Positions 1 through 8,334 of a stretch of 53,556 bases of DNA are shown one piece after another (the first letter of the stretch is position 1; every line of letters starts with the position of its first letter). The translations under genes were made by a program, and so were the position numbers. Below the pieces are notes generated by a model, which worked only from the letters and a program-made list of their open reading frames with translations, had not been told where the DNA came from and searched no databases. Source of the stretch: JAISGQ01 sp964500965 (lineage in GTDB: Bacteria; Bacillota; Clostridia; Oscillospirales; Acutalibacteraceae); assembly GCA_964500965.1 (NCBI GenBank), contig CAZCQZ010000010.1, forward strand, positions 1 to 53,556, given 5' to 3'.

Positions 1-450
1 CATTACGCAGTCAAAGGATTCCTCGGCGCACTTTTCAAATTCGCCGCGCTGAGCATAAGCGATGTACTGCATAACATTAAGACTTTGAGTACAGCTCTTT
101 GTGCAGGCGTTGCAACCGATGCAGGCGTATATTTCGGGGTAAAGCTGCATCATGACCTGCTCGGTTACGGGGACTTTCTCAATATCGTAAACCTGCTTGA
201 CAAGAGGAAAGAAAGGCAGGGTTGCGATGTACATATTATCCTCAACCTTAGTCTGACAGGCAAGGCAGGTTTTCAGTTCACGCTCACCCTTAATGCGGTA
301 TATTGTGGCACAGGCACCGCAGAAGCCGTTACGGCAACCACAGCCGCGAACGAGCTGATAGCCCGCATATTCCATGGCGCACATTATTGTAAGATTGTCC
401 GGAACGGTGTATTGTTTGCCGAACAGATAAATGTTGACTGTTTTTTCCAT
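1..450 (-). CDS. Fumarate reductase/TfrB-like iron-sulfur subunit (partial)
   Basis: The ATG is at 450 and the frame stays open through 150 residues to the left edge, so the C-terminus is missing. The N-terminal half is an SdhB/FrdB/TfrB-like ferredoxin domain: CGCRNGFCGAC at about residues 37-47 plus a Cys near 62 fit a plant-type [2Fe-2S] site. A [4Fe-4S] motif, CIGCNACTKSC, follows near residue 113. Known proteins of this build pass electrons to a flavoprotein that reduces fumarate; in thiol:fumarate reductase B a further HdrB-like domain follows. It is the last visible gene of the mdh-fum-hdr-flx operon, 22 bp after flxA. Fumarase upstream makes fumarate reduction the most natural role, but the flavoprotein that would prove this lies outside the window. 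It could instead be a generic electron-transfer subunit of the Flx complex. Confidence 0.72.
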   Translation of the reverse strand, partial: MEKTVNIYLFGKQYTVPDNLTIMCAMEYAGYQLVRGCGCRNGFCGACATIYRIKGERELKTCLACQTKVEDNMYIATLPFFPLVKQVYDIEKVPVTEQVMMQLYPEIYACIGCNACTKSCTQSLNVMQYIAYAQRGEFEKCAEESFDCVM

Positions 451-472
451 AAACAATATTCCTTTCTGTGCA

Positions 473-1306
473 TCAATATTCATCGGGCAGCTCGTCAAGC
501 TGGTCGAAGCTGAAAACAGGACCGTCCTTGCAGATATATTTACTGCCCACGTTACAGCGACCGCATTTGCCGATACCGCATTTCATGCGCATTTCAAGGG
601 TGGTATATATCTGCGACTTTTCAAAGCCAAGCTCGATAAGTCCGGAAAGGGTAAACTTTATCATAATGGGAGGACCGCAGAGAATGGCGACCTTGTTTGT
701 ATCGAAGCCAAGCTCTTTGACGTAATTGGGAACAAAGCCGACATGACCGTCCCAGCCCTCCTGGGGATTGTCAATGGTCAAATGAACATCAACGCCGACG
801 TCTGTTGCCCACTCGGTGATAATTTCGTTGTAATCAACTAAATCGTCCTTAGTGCGTGCGCCGTAAACGATGTCGATTTTTCCGTAGCGGTCACGGTAAT
901 GGCGACAGTAGTTAATAACGGAGCGCAGAGGCGCAAGACCGATACCGCCTGCGATAAACAGCAAATCTTTGCCGGCAAACTCGGTGTCAACGGGAAAAGC
1001 ATTTCCGTAAGGACCGCGAATGGTTATCTGCTGACCTATATCCATTGTGTGAAGCCATTCGGTAACACAGCCGCATTTTTTAATGGAGAACTCCATAAAT
1101 TCTTCGTTGGTAGGAGAGGATGTTATTGAAAACATACCCTCACCGATACCGGGAACGGAGAGCATTGCACACTGTCCGGGCTTGTGGATAAAGGGCTTTA
1201 CGCCGTCGGGAGTGACAACGCGAAAGGTTTTGATGTCCGGTGTGTCTATGCGTATGTCGGTAACTTCACCGATAGTGGGAATAAGAGGCTCTTTAATATT
1301 AGTCAT
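473..1306 (-). CDS. flxA: FlxA-like FAD/NAD(P)-binding oxidoreductase subunit
   Basis: This 277-residue protein has the ferredoxin-reductase-like architecture of anaerobic sulfite reductase B and dihydroorotate dehydrogenase electron-transfer subunits. An N-terminal FAD-binding beta barrel (residues about 10-105) is followed by an NAD-binding region beginning FIAGGIGLAPLRS. A C-terminal [2Fe-2S] site, CGIGKCGRC plus a later Cys, lies near 240-255. In FlxABCD this subunit is expected to take hydride from NADH and feed electrons to FlxB, FlxC and FlxD and on to HdrA. The start overlaps the end of flxB by 8 bp, indicating translational coupling. The assignment rests on domain order plus the neighbours; NADH rather than NADPH specificity is inferred from the family. 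Confidence 0.85.
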   Translation of the reverse strand: MTNIKEPLIPTIGEVTDIRIDTPDIKTFRVVTPDGVKPFIHKPGQCAMLSVPGIGEGMFSITSSPTNEEFMEFSIKKCGCVTEWLHTMDIGQQITIRGPYGNAFPVDTEFAGKDLLFIAGGIGLAPLRSVINYCRHYRDRYGKIDIVYGARTKDDLVDYNEIITEWATDVGVDVHLTIDNPQEGWDGHVGFVPNYVKELGFDTNKVAILCGPPIMIKFTLSGLIELGFEKSQIYTTLEMRMKCGIGKCGRCNVGSKYICKDGPVFSFDQLDELPDEY

Positions 1307-2324
1307 TGGCTTTGCCTCCTAACTTTTTCATTACTTTGACAATGTTCATACTGATAGGACATCTTGCAAGGCATCTGCCGCAACCGACACAGCCGAAAAG
1401 TCCCGAATAACGCTCAGGATAGTAAACCAGCTTGTGCATAAATCTCTGGCGGAATCTTTCGGTTTGAGTAAGTCTGGGCTGACCTGCGGACATTTTGGTA
1501 AACTCCGAATACATACATGAATCCCAGCAGCGATAGCGTGTGATTTCACGTCCGTTATTAAAATCACGAATATCGTAGCACTGGCAAGTGGGGCACACAA
1601 AGGTGCAAGTGCCGCAACCGAGACAGGCTTCCGAAAGCTCTTTCCATTCAGGTGCGTCGAAAAACTGCTTTGTAGTGCCTGCACCGAAAGAATCTGCGGA
1701 AAGGGAAGCAAGAGGAAGCTTGCCCAAACGTTCGTAAATAAGCTCCTTGTGAGCGTTGACGGCTTCATCGGAGCAGTCCTCGGTTATGTCGCAAAGGCTG
1801 TCTAAAAGCTTTGCGCCCTTGTCGCTTTTTGCTTCAAGATAAAGGGTGTCATCGGTCTTGTGGCAGACAATATCTCCTGCCGGAGAAGCCGCATCAATGC
1901 CGAATGTGCCGCAGAAACAGGTTTCAAGGGGCTTTGCACAGGACATGGAAATAATAATTCCATGCTCACGGCGGTTTTTATAGTAGGTGTCTATCGGCTC
2001 GGAGAGAAAAACATTGTCCAAAACCTCAAAGGCTTTGGCATCACAGGCTTTAACTCCGAAAACGGCAAAGTCCTCAAACTCGGAACGAATGTCGGTTATC
2101 TCAACTTTTTTGCCGGAGGTTTTGAATTTCATCAAATCCTCGCTCTGAGGAAAGAAGAAATCCTTGGGACTTCTCACGGTGTTAAGGGCATTTGAAAGCT
2201 TAACACCCTCCTGCCAGGGCAGGTATTTTGCGCCGTTGTCCGTGTCAACGGGGAGGTAAAGGCTCATCTTTTCCGAAATAGAAGCAAAGAGCAGATTTAA
2301 ATTATCAAGAGAGATTTTACGCAT
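1299..2324 (-). CDS. flxB: FlxB-like 4Fe-4S dicluster subunit
   Basis: This 341-residue protein carries two ferredoxin-type clusters: CLGCGTCTFVCPTCQC at about residue 233 and CVGCGRCLARCP at about 311. The N-terminal half, with a conserved KACDAKA stretch, resembles the AsrA/HydB-type subunits that partner FlxA/AsrB flavoproteins. It should relay electrons between FlxA and the remaining Fe-S subunits in the cytoplasm. The ATG at 2324 was chosen because GAGGAG lies just upstream and the family N-terminus begins there; the same frame is open much further upstream but antisense-like and inside flxC. It overlaps the flxC stop by 8 bp. Confidence 0.82.
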   Translation of the reverse strand: MRKISLDNLNLLFASISEKMSLYLPVDTDNGAKYLPWQEGVKLSNALNTVRSPKDFFFPQSEDLMKFKTSGKKVEITDIRSEFEDFAVFGVKACDAKAFEVLDNVFLSEPIDTYYKNRREHGIIISMSCAKPLETCFCGTFGIDAASPAGDIVCHKTDDTLYLEAKSDKGAKLLDSLCDITEDCSDEAVNAHKELIYERLGKLPLASLSADSFGAGTTKQFFDAPEWKELSEACLGCGTCTFVCPTCQCYDIRDFNNGREITRYRCWDSCMYSEFTKMSAGQPRLTQTERFRQRFMHKLVYYPERYSGLFGCVGCGRCLARCPISMNIVKVMKKLGGKAND

Positions 2325-3297
2325 TGCTCTCACTCCTCTCGTGGGGCTCAATATCATCAACGGTGTAGCTGACAAGGGGCGCACGGCTTCCGACCTCTGC
2401 GCCTGCCTGATATTCGCCGTAGAAGCTGTCAATATCCTTGATGAATTTTCTGTTAAGCAGATGAAGCGGTATGCTCTGGGGGCATACTCTTGAACATTCG
2501 CCGCAGTCGGTGCATCGACCGGCAACGTGAAATGCACGTATAATATGGAACATTTTTTCTTCAAAGCTGTCTGAGGGAGCTTTGTTCTCAACACCTGAAG
2601 CGGGATTGTCAAATACGCATTTTTCACAGGTGCAGGCAGGACAGACATCGCGGCAGGCGTTACAGCGGATACAGCGTGAAAGCTCACCCTGCCAGAATGC
2701 AAAACGCTCATCTGCGGTCATGCTTTCAAGCTTTTCAACCTCATCAAAGCGGTTGCTGTTTAAGACATCTCCGTTTTCTCCGAGAAGCTCGTCAAAAGCG
2801 ACAGCCTTTTTTGACTTGCAGTTGTTGCAACGGTCGGGAAGAAGCTCGGAGCGAGGGAATGTAAGCTCACCGTCATAAAGGGTGGTTACGGTAACGGTAT
2901 CACCGCTATCGCAGACACCTGTAATACCCTCGGCGTGCTTTCTGATTTCAGAAGCAGAGAGCATACCCTCACAGGGAACAGCCACGGCGTAAACCCTTTC
3001 GCGGTCAAAGCGATGCTCGGTGAGGAGCTGATTAAAGCTGTAGGTGTCACAGGGCTTCAAAAATACCAAAACCTTATTTTCATCTTTTGCGGTTTCGGCA
3101 ACAAGATATTTTGAAAGGTTAGCACCGCAGAAATCGTTCCAGACAAAATCCGAAAGCTCATCTGCGCTGTGGAAAACACCGGGAGTTACATCGTAATCAA
3201 ACTCACCCTTTTTCCAACCGAAAACACGGCTTACAGTGCCGTTTGACAGAAGCTCGGAGGCTTTGGAAAGAAGAATATCACGGGTTATTTTTTGCAT
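2317..3297 (-). CDS. flxC: FlxC-like 4Fe-4S dicluster subunit
   Basis: This 326-residue iron-sulfur protein resembles the second Fe-S subunit of Flx complexes. It has an N-terminal region with the KPCDTYS motif typical of coenzyme F420 hydrogenase beta-like proteins, a CNNC pair near residue 155, a Cys-rich block CIRCNACRDVCPACTC near 208, and CTDCGECSRVCP near 261. It is probably an electron relay between FlxAB and FlxD/HdrA. Its start overlaps the flxD stop by 13 bp and its end overlaps flxB by 8 bp, so the chain flxD-flxC-flxB-flxA is tightly coupled. The name follows the Desulfovibrio flx scheme by position and motif, without alignment. Confidence 0.78.
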   Translation of the reverse strand: MQKITRDILLSKASELLSNGTVSRVFGWKKGEFDYDVTPGVFHSADELSDFVWNDFCGANLSKYLVAETAKDENKVLVFLKPCDTYSFNQLLTEHRFDRERVYAVAVPCEGMLSASEIRKHAEGITGVCDSGDTVTVTTLYDGELTFPRSELLPDRCNNCKSKKAVAFDELLGENGDVLNSNRFDEVEKLESMTADERFAFWQGELSRCIRCNACRDVCPACTCEKCVFDNPASGVENKAPSDSFEEKMFHIIRAFHVAGRCTDCGECSRVCPQSIPLHLLNRKFIKDIDSFYGEYQAGAEVGSRAPLVSYTVDDIEPHERSESNA

Positions 3298-3719
3298 CTT
3301 AAATCCTCCAGTCGCTTGTTTTCTCCAAGGGCAGTGACTTTTTCGACAAAGTCATTCATCGTTGCGGCAAACTTTGCACCCTCGGCGGCGGAAACCCACT
3401 CAAGGCGTGTACGCTCACGCTCAATACCCAGATAATCAAGCATTGAGAAAAGCAGTGTCATACGCCTGCGTGCGTAATAATTGCCGGAGGTGTAGTGGCA
3501 GTCACCGGGGTGACAGCCGCAAATTATTACACCGTCAGCGCCGCGCTGAAATGCTCTGAGAATAAACATGGGATTAACACGGCAGGAGCAGGGAACACGA
3601 ATAATTTTTACATCGGCAGGGTAAGCGAGCCTGTTGTTACCGGCAAGGTCTGCACCTGCATATGAACACCAGTTGCAGCAAAACGCCACAATAGTGGGCT
3701 TAAAATCGTTTACTTGCAT
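3285..3719 (-). CDS. flxD: FlxD / MvhD-like hydrogenase iron-sulfur subunit
   Basis: This 144-residue protein is a compact member of the MvhD family. It shows the paired cysteines of FCCNWCSYAG near residues 14-20, PCSCRVNP near 44-50 and ICGCHPGDCHY near 66-75, which ligate a [2Fe-2S] cluster. MvhD-type subunits bridge an electron-donating module (hydrogenase or FlxABC) to HdrA. Here no hydrogenase genes are present and flxABC follow directly, so FlxD is the fitting call. It overlaps hdrA by 10 bp. Confidence 0.88.
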   Translation of the reverse strand: MQVNDFKPTIVAFCCNWCSYAGADLAGNNRLAYPADVKIIRVPCSCRVNPMFILRAFQRGADGVIICGCHPGDCHYTSGNYYARRRMTLLFSMLDYLGIERERTRLEWVSAAEGAKFAATMNDFVEKVTALGENKRLEDLRCKK

Positions 3720-5704
3720 ATTGCGTCCACCTCCGCCATAATCTGAGTATTTTTAAAGCCGTTCAAATCCATAGCACCTGACGGACAGGCAACGGTACAA
3801 GCACCGCAGCCCTGACAAACAGCAGGATTTACAGAAGCAACACGGCGAAGCTTAATGCTTCTGTCCGGCATACGAAATTCCTTTTCCTGATAGGTGATAG
3901 CACCGTAGGGGCATACACGCTCACAGGAGGAACAGCCGTTACACATCAATTCGTCCGAATGGGCGACACATGGGTTGCCGGTCAGCTTATCCTTGCAAAG
4001 CAGACCGATAACCTTTGAAGCGGCGGCACCTGCCTGAGAAACGGTTTCGGGTATATCCTTAGGACCTTGACAGGTGCCCGAAAGGAACACACCTGCGGTG
4101 GGACTTTCCACCGGACGAAGCTTCGGGTGAGCCTCGGTGAAGAAATCGTTTGTATCCATGCTTGCGGTAAGCATTGTAGCAAGAGGACGAGCAGACTTAT
4201 CAGGCTCTATGGCGGCGGCAAGAACAACAAGGTCGGCATCAATATGAAGCTGTTTTCCGGCAATCAGGTCGGAAGCCTGAACCTTAAGCTTATCGCCCTC
4301 AGGAGAGATTTTACCTACCATACCTTTTATGTAGTGGACGCCGTATTCCTCAACGGCACGGCGGTAAAACTCATCGAAGTTTTTACCGGGGGTACGGACA
4401 TCTATGTAAAATACGTAAACATCGGTGTCGGGATACTTGTCACGGGTGAGCATAGCGTGCTTTGCGGTGTACATACAGCAAATCTTGGAGCAGTATTCCT
4501 TGCCTTTTTGAGCGCAGGAATCACAGCGAGAGCCGACACACTGAACAAATACAATGGTATGAGGGTGTACGCCGTCGGAGGGTCTGAGAAGCTTGCCTGC
4601 TGTGGGACCTGCGGCGTTTGTAAGGCGTTCAAATTCAAGAGAAGTGATAACGTCCTTTGACTGGCTGTAGGCGTACTCGTCGAATTTATCCATTGATATG
4701 GGATTGAAGCCTGTAGCTACAACAATTGCGCCGTACTTTTCCTGAATGTACTCGTCCTTTGCCTTGTAGTCGATTGCTCCTGCGGTGCAGACCTTTGAAC
4801 AGACGCCGCACTTGCCGGTTTTGAGCATGGTGCAGTAGTCGGGGTCAATGGTTGCAACCTTCGGAACAGCCTGAGCAAAGGGGATATAAATAGCTCTGCG
4901 GTTATCCATGCCCAAATTAAATTCGTTGGGAACTTTTTTCTGAGGACATTTTTCAGTACACAGACCACAGCCGGTACAGATGTCCTCCTTGACGTAACGG
5001 GCTTTCTTTTTAATTGTGACATCAAAATTACCAACAAAGCCTTTAACATCTGTGACCTCGGAATAAGAGAATATACGGATATTCTCATTCTGAGCAACGT
5101 CAACCATTTTCGGGGTGAGAATACAGGCGGCACAGTCGAGAGTGGGGAAAGTTTTATCAAGCTGAGCCATTTTACCGCCGATAGTGGGCTTTGTTTCGAC
5201 TATATCGACCGGGAAACCGGCGTCGGCAATGTCGAGAGCGGTTTGAATACCGGCAATACCGCCGCCGATAACAAGGGCGCGCTTGGCGACAGGCGACTGA
5301 CCGGGGGTAAGGGGAGCGTTAAGGTTGACCTTTGCAACTGCCGCTTTTCCCAGAATAATAGCCTTTTCCGTGCCGGTGGGTATATCTTTGTGTACCCATG
5401 AGCACTGCTCACGTATGTTTGCAATCTCAACCATATAGGGGTTAAGACCGGCAGCAGCCGCAGTTTTGCTGAATGTCGCCTCGTGCATACGGGGCGAGCA
5501 GGAGCAGACAACTATGCCTGTAAGGTTATGTTCCTTTACAGCATTTTTAATCAAATCCTGACCTGCCTGTGAGCACATATACTGATAATTGGTGGAATAA
5601 ACAACGCCCGGCTCGTTCTTTAAAGCCTCGGACACTGCGGCAACATCGACAGTGCCGGCGATGTTGCTTCCGCACCAACATACAAAAACTCCGATTCTTT
5701 GCAT
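3710..5704 (-). CDS. hdrA: Heterodisulfide reductase-like subunit A, flavin electron bifurcation
   Basis: This 664-residue flavoprotein has HdrA's normal length and layout. The N-terminal Cys-containing domain (VFVCWCGSN) and CSCSPRMHEATF are followed by an FAD-binding GGGIAGIQTALD near 146. Next come the LDCAACILTPKM stretch, a CTGCGLCTEKCP cluster near 240, a second Cys-rich block (CGVCSKVC), and two C-terminal ferredoxin clusters, CNGCSSCERVCP and CQGCGACTVACP. In characterised complexes the HdrA FAD splits electron pairs, one branch reducing ferredoxin and the other going through HdrC/HdrB. AAAGGAG precedes the ATG. It sits between hdrC and flxD in the expected order. Confidence 0.93.
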   Translation of the reverse strand: MQRIGVFVCWCGSNIAGTVDVAAVSEALKNEPGVVYSTNYQYMCSQAGQDLIKNAVKEHNLTGIVVCSCSPRMHEATFSKTAAAAGLNPYMVEIANIREQCSWVHKDIPTGTEKAIILGKAAVAKVNLNAPLTPGQSPVAKRALVIGGGIAGIQTALDIADAGFPVDIVETKPTIGGKMAQLDKTFPTLDCAACILTPKMVDVAQNENIRIFSYSEVTDVKGFVGNFDVTIKKKARYVKEDICTGCGLCTEKCPQKKVPNEFNLGMDNRRAIYIPFAQAVPKVATIDPDYCTMLKTGKCGVCSKVCTAGAIDYKAKDEYIQEKYGAIVVATGFNPISMDKFDEYAYSQSKDVITSLEFERLTNAAGPTAGKLLRPSDGVHPHTIVFVQCVGSRCDSCAQKGKEYCSKICCMYTAKHAMLTRDKYPDTDVYVFYIDVRTPGKNFDEFYRRAVEEYGVHYIKGMVGKISPEGDKLKVQASDLIAGKQLHIDADLVVLAAAIEPDKSARPLATMLTASMDTNDFFTEAHPKLRPVESPTAGVFLSGTCQGPKDIPETVSQAGAAASKVIGLLCKDKLTGNPCVAHSDELMCNGCSSCERVCPYGAITYQEKEFRMPDRSIKLRRVASVNPAVCQGCGACTVACPSGAMDLNGFKNTQIMAEVDAICK

Positions 5705-5726
5705 ACTTTATCTCCTTTAAAGAGAA

Positions 5727-6119
5727 TTATTTGCCGTATTTTCTAAGTGCCGACATGATTGCCTGCTGCGGCATTTCGTCATCAAGCAGAGATGGAATAT
5801 CGTCTGCTTTCATGTGGTTTGCGCCCTTTTGACGTATAGCGGAAAGGCGCACAGCCTCCACGAGCTTTGCAGGCTCAACGCCGCGAGGACAACGCTCAAC
5901 GCAGGCAAAGCAGGAAAGGCATTTGTAAAGGGATTCCGAGTTGAGCAACGGCTCAATTTCACCGGATTCCACCATGTAAACAAACTGGTGAGGGTGGTAT
6001 TCCATTTCGTCATAGGAGGGACAGGTGGCGGTACATTTGCCGCATCTCATGCATTTTCTTACATTTACACCGCTGATTCTCAGAATCTGCTCACGCTGTA
6101 ATTCTTTTTTATTCGGCAT
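5727..6119 (-). CDS. hdrC: Heterodisulfide reductase-like subunit C
   Basis: This 130-residue protein carries two [4Fe-4S] ferredoxin motifs, CMRCGKCTATCP near residue 22 and CLSCFACVERCP near 66, with the usual short helical linker. HdrC carries electrons from HdrA to HdrB. The ATG at 6119 was chosen over longer frames because AAGGAGG lies directly upstream and hdrB ends just past it, with an 11 bp overlap. Confidence 0.9.
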   Translation of the reverse strand: MPNKKELQREQILRISGVNVRKCMRCGKCTATCPSYDEMEYHPHQFVYMVESGEIEPLLNSESLYKCLSCFACVERCPRGVEPAKLVEAVRLSAIRQKGANHMKADDIPSLLDDEMPQQAIMSALRKYGK

Positions 6120-6915
6120 TGTTAGCCTCCTTAACCCCCAAAGCCTCGGCAAGAAGCTCGGTGAAATAGACAACGGGAATATCACAGCCGTTTTTAATAA
6201 GGTTGTAGCGGCACAGGGGACATGCCGTAACTATCATATCCGCGCCGTGATTTGCGGCACTTTCAAAAACTCTGCGGCTTTTTTGCTCGGCAGATGCCGA
6301 ATCTTCAAGAGCCACATATCCGCCACAGCACTCGTTGCGTGCAGGATAAGATACGGCTTCTGCACCGAGTGCGCGAATGAGGTTTTCCATTATCTGCGGA
6401 TTTTCCGGGTCGTCCATAGCCATGACAGAGGACGGACGAAGCAGCAGACAGCCGTAATAGGCGGCTATTTTCTTGCCTGCAAGGTTATTTACAACTTTTT
6501 CTTTTATCTTCTCAAAGCCTACTTCATCACGAAGTAGCTCAAGATAGTGAAGAACTCTTGTTTCACCATTATAAGGAGCGGTAAAATCCTTGTCCTGAGC
6601 AAGATAATTGTTTGCTCGTAAGGCAAAGTCGGGGTCGCTCTGCATGGCGTGGTTTGTCTGTTTGATAACATTATGACAGGCTGAGCATACGGTGACAAGG
6701 GGCTCATCGTTATCTCTTGCCGCAATAAGCGCACGAATTGACGGCAGTTTTGAAGCGATTTCATCGCGTGCGGTGGAAAAAACACCGCCGCAGCACTGCC
6801 AGTTGTTCATTTCGCAAAGCTCTATACCCAAAGCCTGTGCGGAAAGGTGAGCATAGCGGTCAAGGTCTTTTGCCTTTGTCCGCAATGTACAGCCGGGGAA
6901 ATATGTGACTTTCAT
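6109..6915 (-). CDS. hdrB: Heterodisulfide reductase-like subunit B
   Basis: This 268-residue protein has both CCG domains of HdrB. The first has C9, C41-C42-G43 and C77-x2-C80; the second repeats the pattern in its C-terminal half (YGC, ECCGG, CPLC). These motifs bind the non-cubane [4Fe-4S] clusters that cleave a disulfide in methanogens. No DsrC- or CoM/CoB-related gene is present here, so its physiological substrate is unknown. Position after fumarase and before the other subunits suggests its electrons may end on fumarate or an unidentified disulfide. No cysteine of either CCG motif appears to be missing. Confidence 0.9.
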   Translation of the reverse strand: MKVTYFPGCTLRTKAKDLDRYAHLSAQALGIELCEMNNWQCCGGVFSTARDEIASKLPSIRALIAARDNDEPLVTVCSACHNVIKQTNHAMQSDPDFALRANNYLAQDKDFTAPYNGETRVLHYLELLRDEVGFEKIKEKVVNNLAGKKIAAYYGCLLLRPSSVMAMDDPENPQIMENLIRALGAEAVSYPARNECCGGYVALEDSASAEQKSRRVFESAANHGADMIVTACPLCRYNLIKNGCDIPVVYFTELLAEALGVKEANNAE

Positions 6916-6944
6916 TTGCAGTTCTCCTCTACAAGCTGATTTTA

Positions 6945-8321
6945 TTAAACCATCTGTTCGGGATGGAACACCTCGTCAAATTTTTCTGCGGTAAGGAAGC
7001 CAAGCTCAACGCAGGCTTCTTTAAGAGAAATATTGTCCTTATACGCTTTCTTTGCGGTTTTTGCGGCGTTCTCATAGCCGATATAGGGGTTGAGAGCGGT
7101 GACGAGCATAAGGGAATTGTAAAGATTGTGGTGCATTTTTTCTTTGTTTGCGGTTATGCCGGAAGCGCATTTTAAGTTAAAGGAAACTATTGCTTCGGAA
7201 AGCAGTCTTGCGGACTGGAGGAAATTGTAAGCCGCAACGGGCATAAATACGTTAAGCTCAAAATTGCCCTGAGAAGCCGCCATTCCGACAGCAACATCGT
7301 TGCCCATTATCTGTACTGCAACCATTGTAACAGCTTCGCATTGAGTGGGGTTGACCTTGCCGGGCATAATTGATGAACCCGGCTCGTTTTCGGGAATGAA
7401 TATTTCGCCAAGACCGTCACGAGGACCGGAAGCCAGCCAGCGTACATCGTTTGCAATCTTCATCATATCTGCGGCAGTCGCTTTAATTGCGCCGTGCGCA
7501 AATACCAGTTCGTCCTTTGAGGTGAGAGCGTGGAACTTGTTTGAAGCAGTCACAAAGGGTTTGCCGGTAAGCTCTGCACATTTTGCGGCAACAAGCTTGT
7601 CAAAGCCTTTGGGTGCGTTAAGACCCGTTCCAACGGCAGTGCCGCCGAGAGCAAGCTCGTAAAGAGGTTTAACGGCGAGCTTCAAAAGCTCGACGTCACG
7701 CTCAAGGGAAGCTCTCCAGCCGCTGATTTCCTGACTGAATTTAATAGGTGTAGCATCCTGTAAATGGGTACGACCTGATTTTACAATACCCTCATTCTCT
7801 TTTTCAAGACGGATAAATGTGGTAATAAGCTGTTCAACAGCGGGAATGAGCTTATCCTCAAGAGCGATGACAGCGGAAATATGCATTGCGGTGGGGAAAG
7901 TGTCATTAGAGGACTGGCTCATGTTAATATCATCGTTGGGGTGTGTCAGCTCCTTGCCGGCAATCTGATTTGCACGGTTTCTGATAACCTCGTTGGCATT
8001 CATGTTTGACTGAGTGCCCGAACCGGTCTGCCATACAACAAGGGGGAAGTGAGAGGAAAGCTTGCCCTCGATAACCTCGTCACAGGCTTTGCGGATAGCG
8101 TCAACCTTTTCATCGGTCATTTTTTCGGGCTTCAGCTCGTGGTTGGCAAGAGCCGCCGCCTTTTTGAGTATTCCGAAAGCGTGAATAATTTCGGCAGGCA
8201 TGGTTTCAATGCCGACGCCGATTTCAAAATTTTCGTGACTTCTCTGAGTTTGTGCAGCCCACAGGCGGTCGGAGGGAACTTTCATTTCGCCCATGGAATC
8301 GTGTTCAATGCGGTATTCCAT
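6945..8321 (-). CDS. fumC: Fumarate hydratase class II
   Basis: This 458-residue protein matches the length and sequence of the oxygen-stable, iron-free class II fumarases. It has TGSGTQSNMN in the N-terminal third, and the superfamily signature GSSIMPGKVNP near residue 317 containing the catalytic loop serine. It interconverts malate and fumarate in the cytoplasm. It lies 13 bp after mdh and 29 bp before hdrB, so in this operon it probably runs in the reductive direction. A class II enzyme in an anaerobe that otherwise relies heavily on Fe-S proteins is mildly unusual but not rare. Confidence 0.96.
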   Translation of the reverse strand: MEYRIEHDSMGEMKVPSDRLWAAQTQRSHENFEIGVGIETMPAEIIHAFGILKKAAALANHELKPEKMTDEKVDAIRKACDEVIEGKLSSHFPLVVWQTGSGTQSNMNANEVIRNRANQIAGKELTHPNDDINMSQSSNDTFPTAMHISAVIALEDKLIPAVEQLITTFIRLEKENEGIVKSGRTHLQDATPIKFSQEISGWRASLERDVELLKLAVKPLYELALGGTAVGTGLNAPKGFDKLVAAKCAELTGKPFVTASNKFHALTSKDELVFAHGAIKATAADMMKIANDVRWLASGPRDGLGEIFIPENEPGSSIMPGKVNPTQCEAVTMVAVQIMGNDVAVGMAASQGNFELNVFMPVAAYNFLQSARLLSEAIVSFNLKCASGITANKEKMHHNLYNSLMLVTALNPYIGYENAAKTAKKAYKDNISLKEACVELGFLTAEKFDEVFHPEQMV

Positions 8322-8334
8322 TTATGTACATCTC

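Noticed and set aside
2325..2711. Upstream extension of the flxB frame
   Set aside because: It overlaps the well-supported flxC gene, and its translated sequence has no family similarity. The ATG at 2324 has a good ribosome-binding site.
4067..4660. Open frame of 197 residues on the plus strand inside hdrA
   Set aside because: hdrA is certain on the minus strand; this frame has no domain and no initiation signal.
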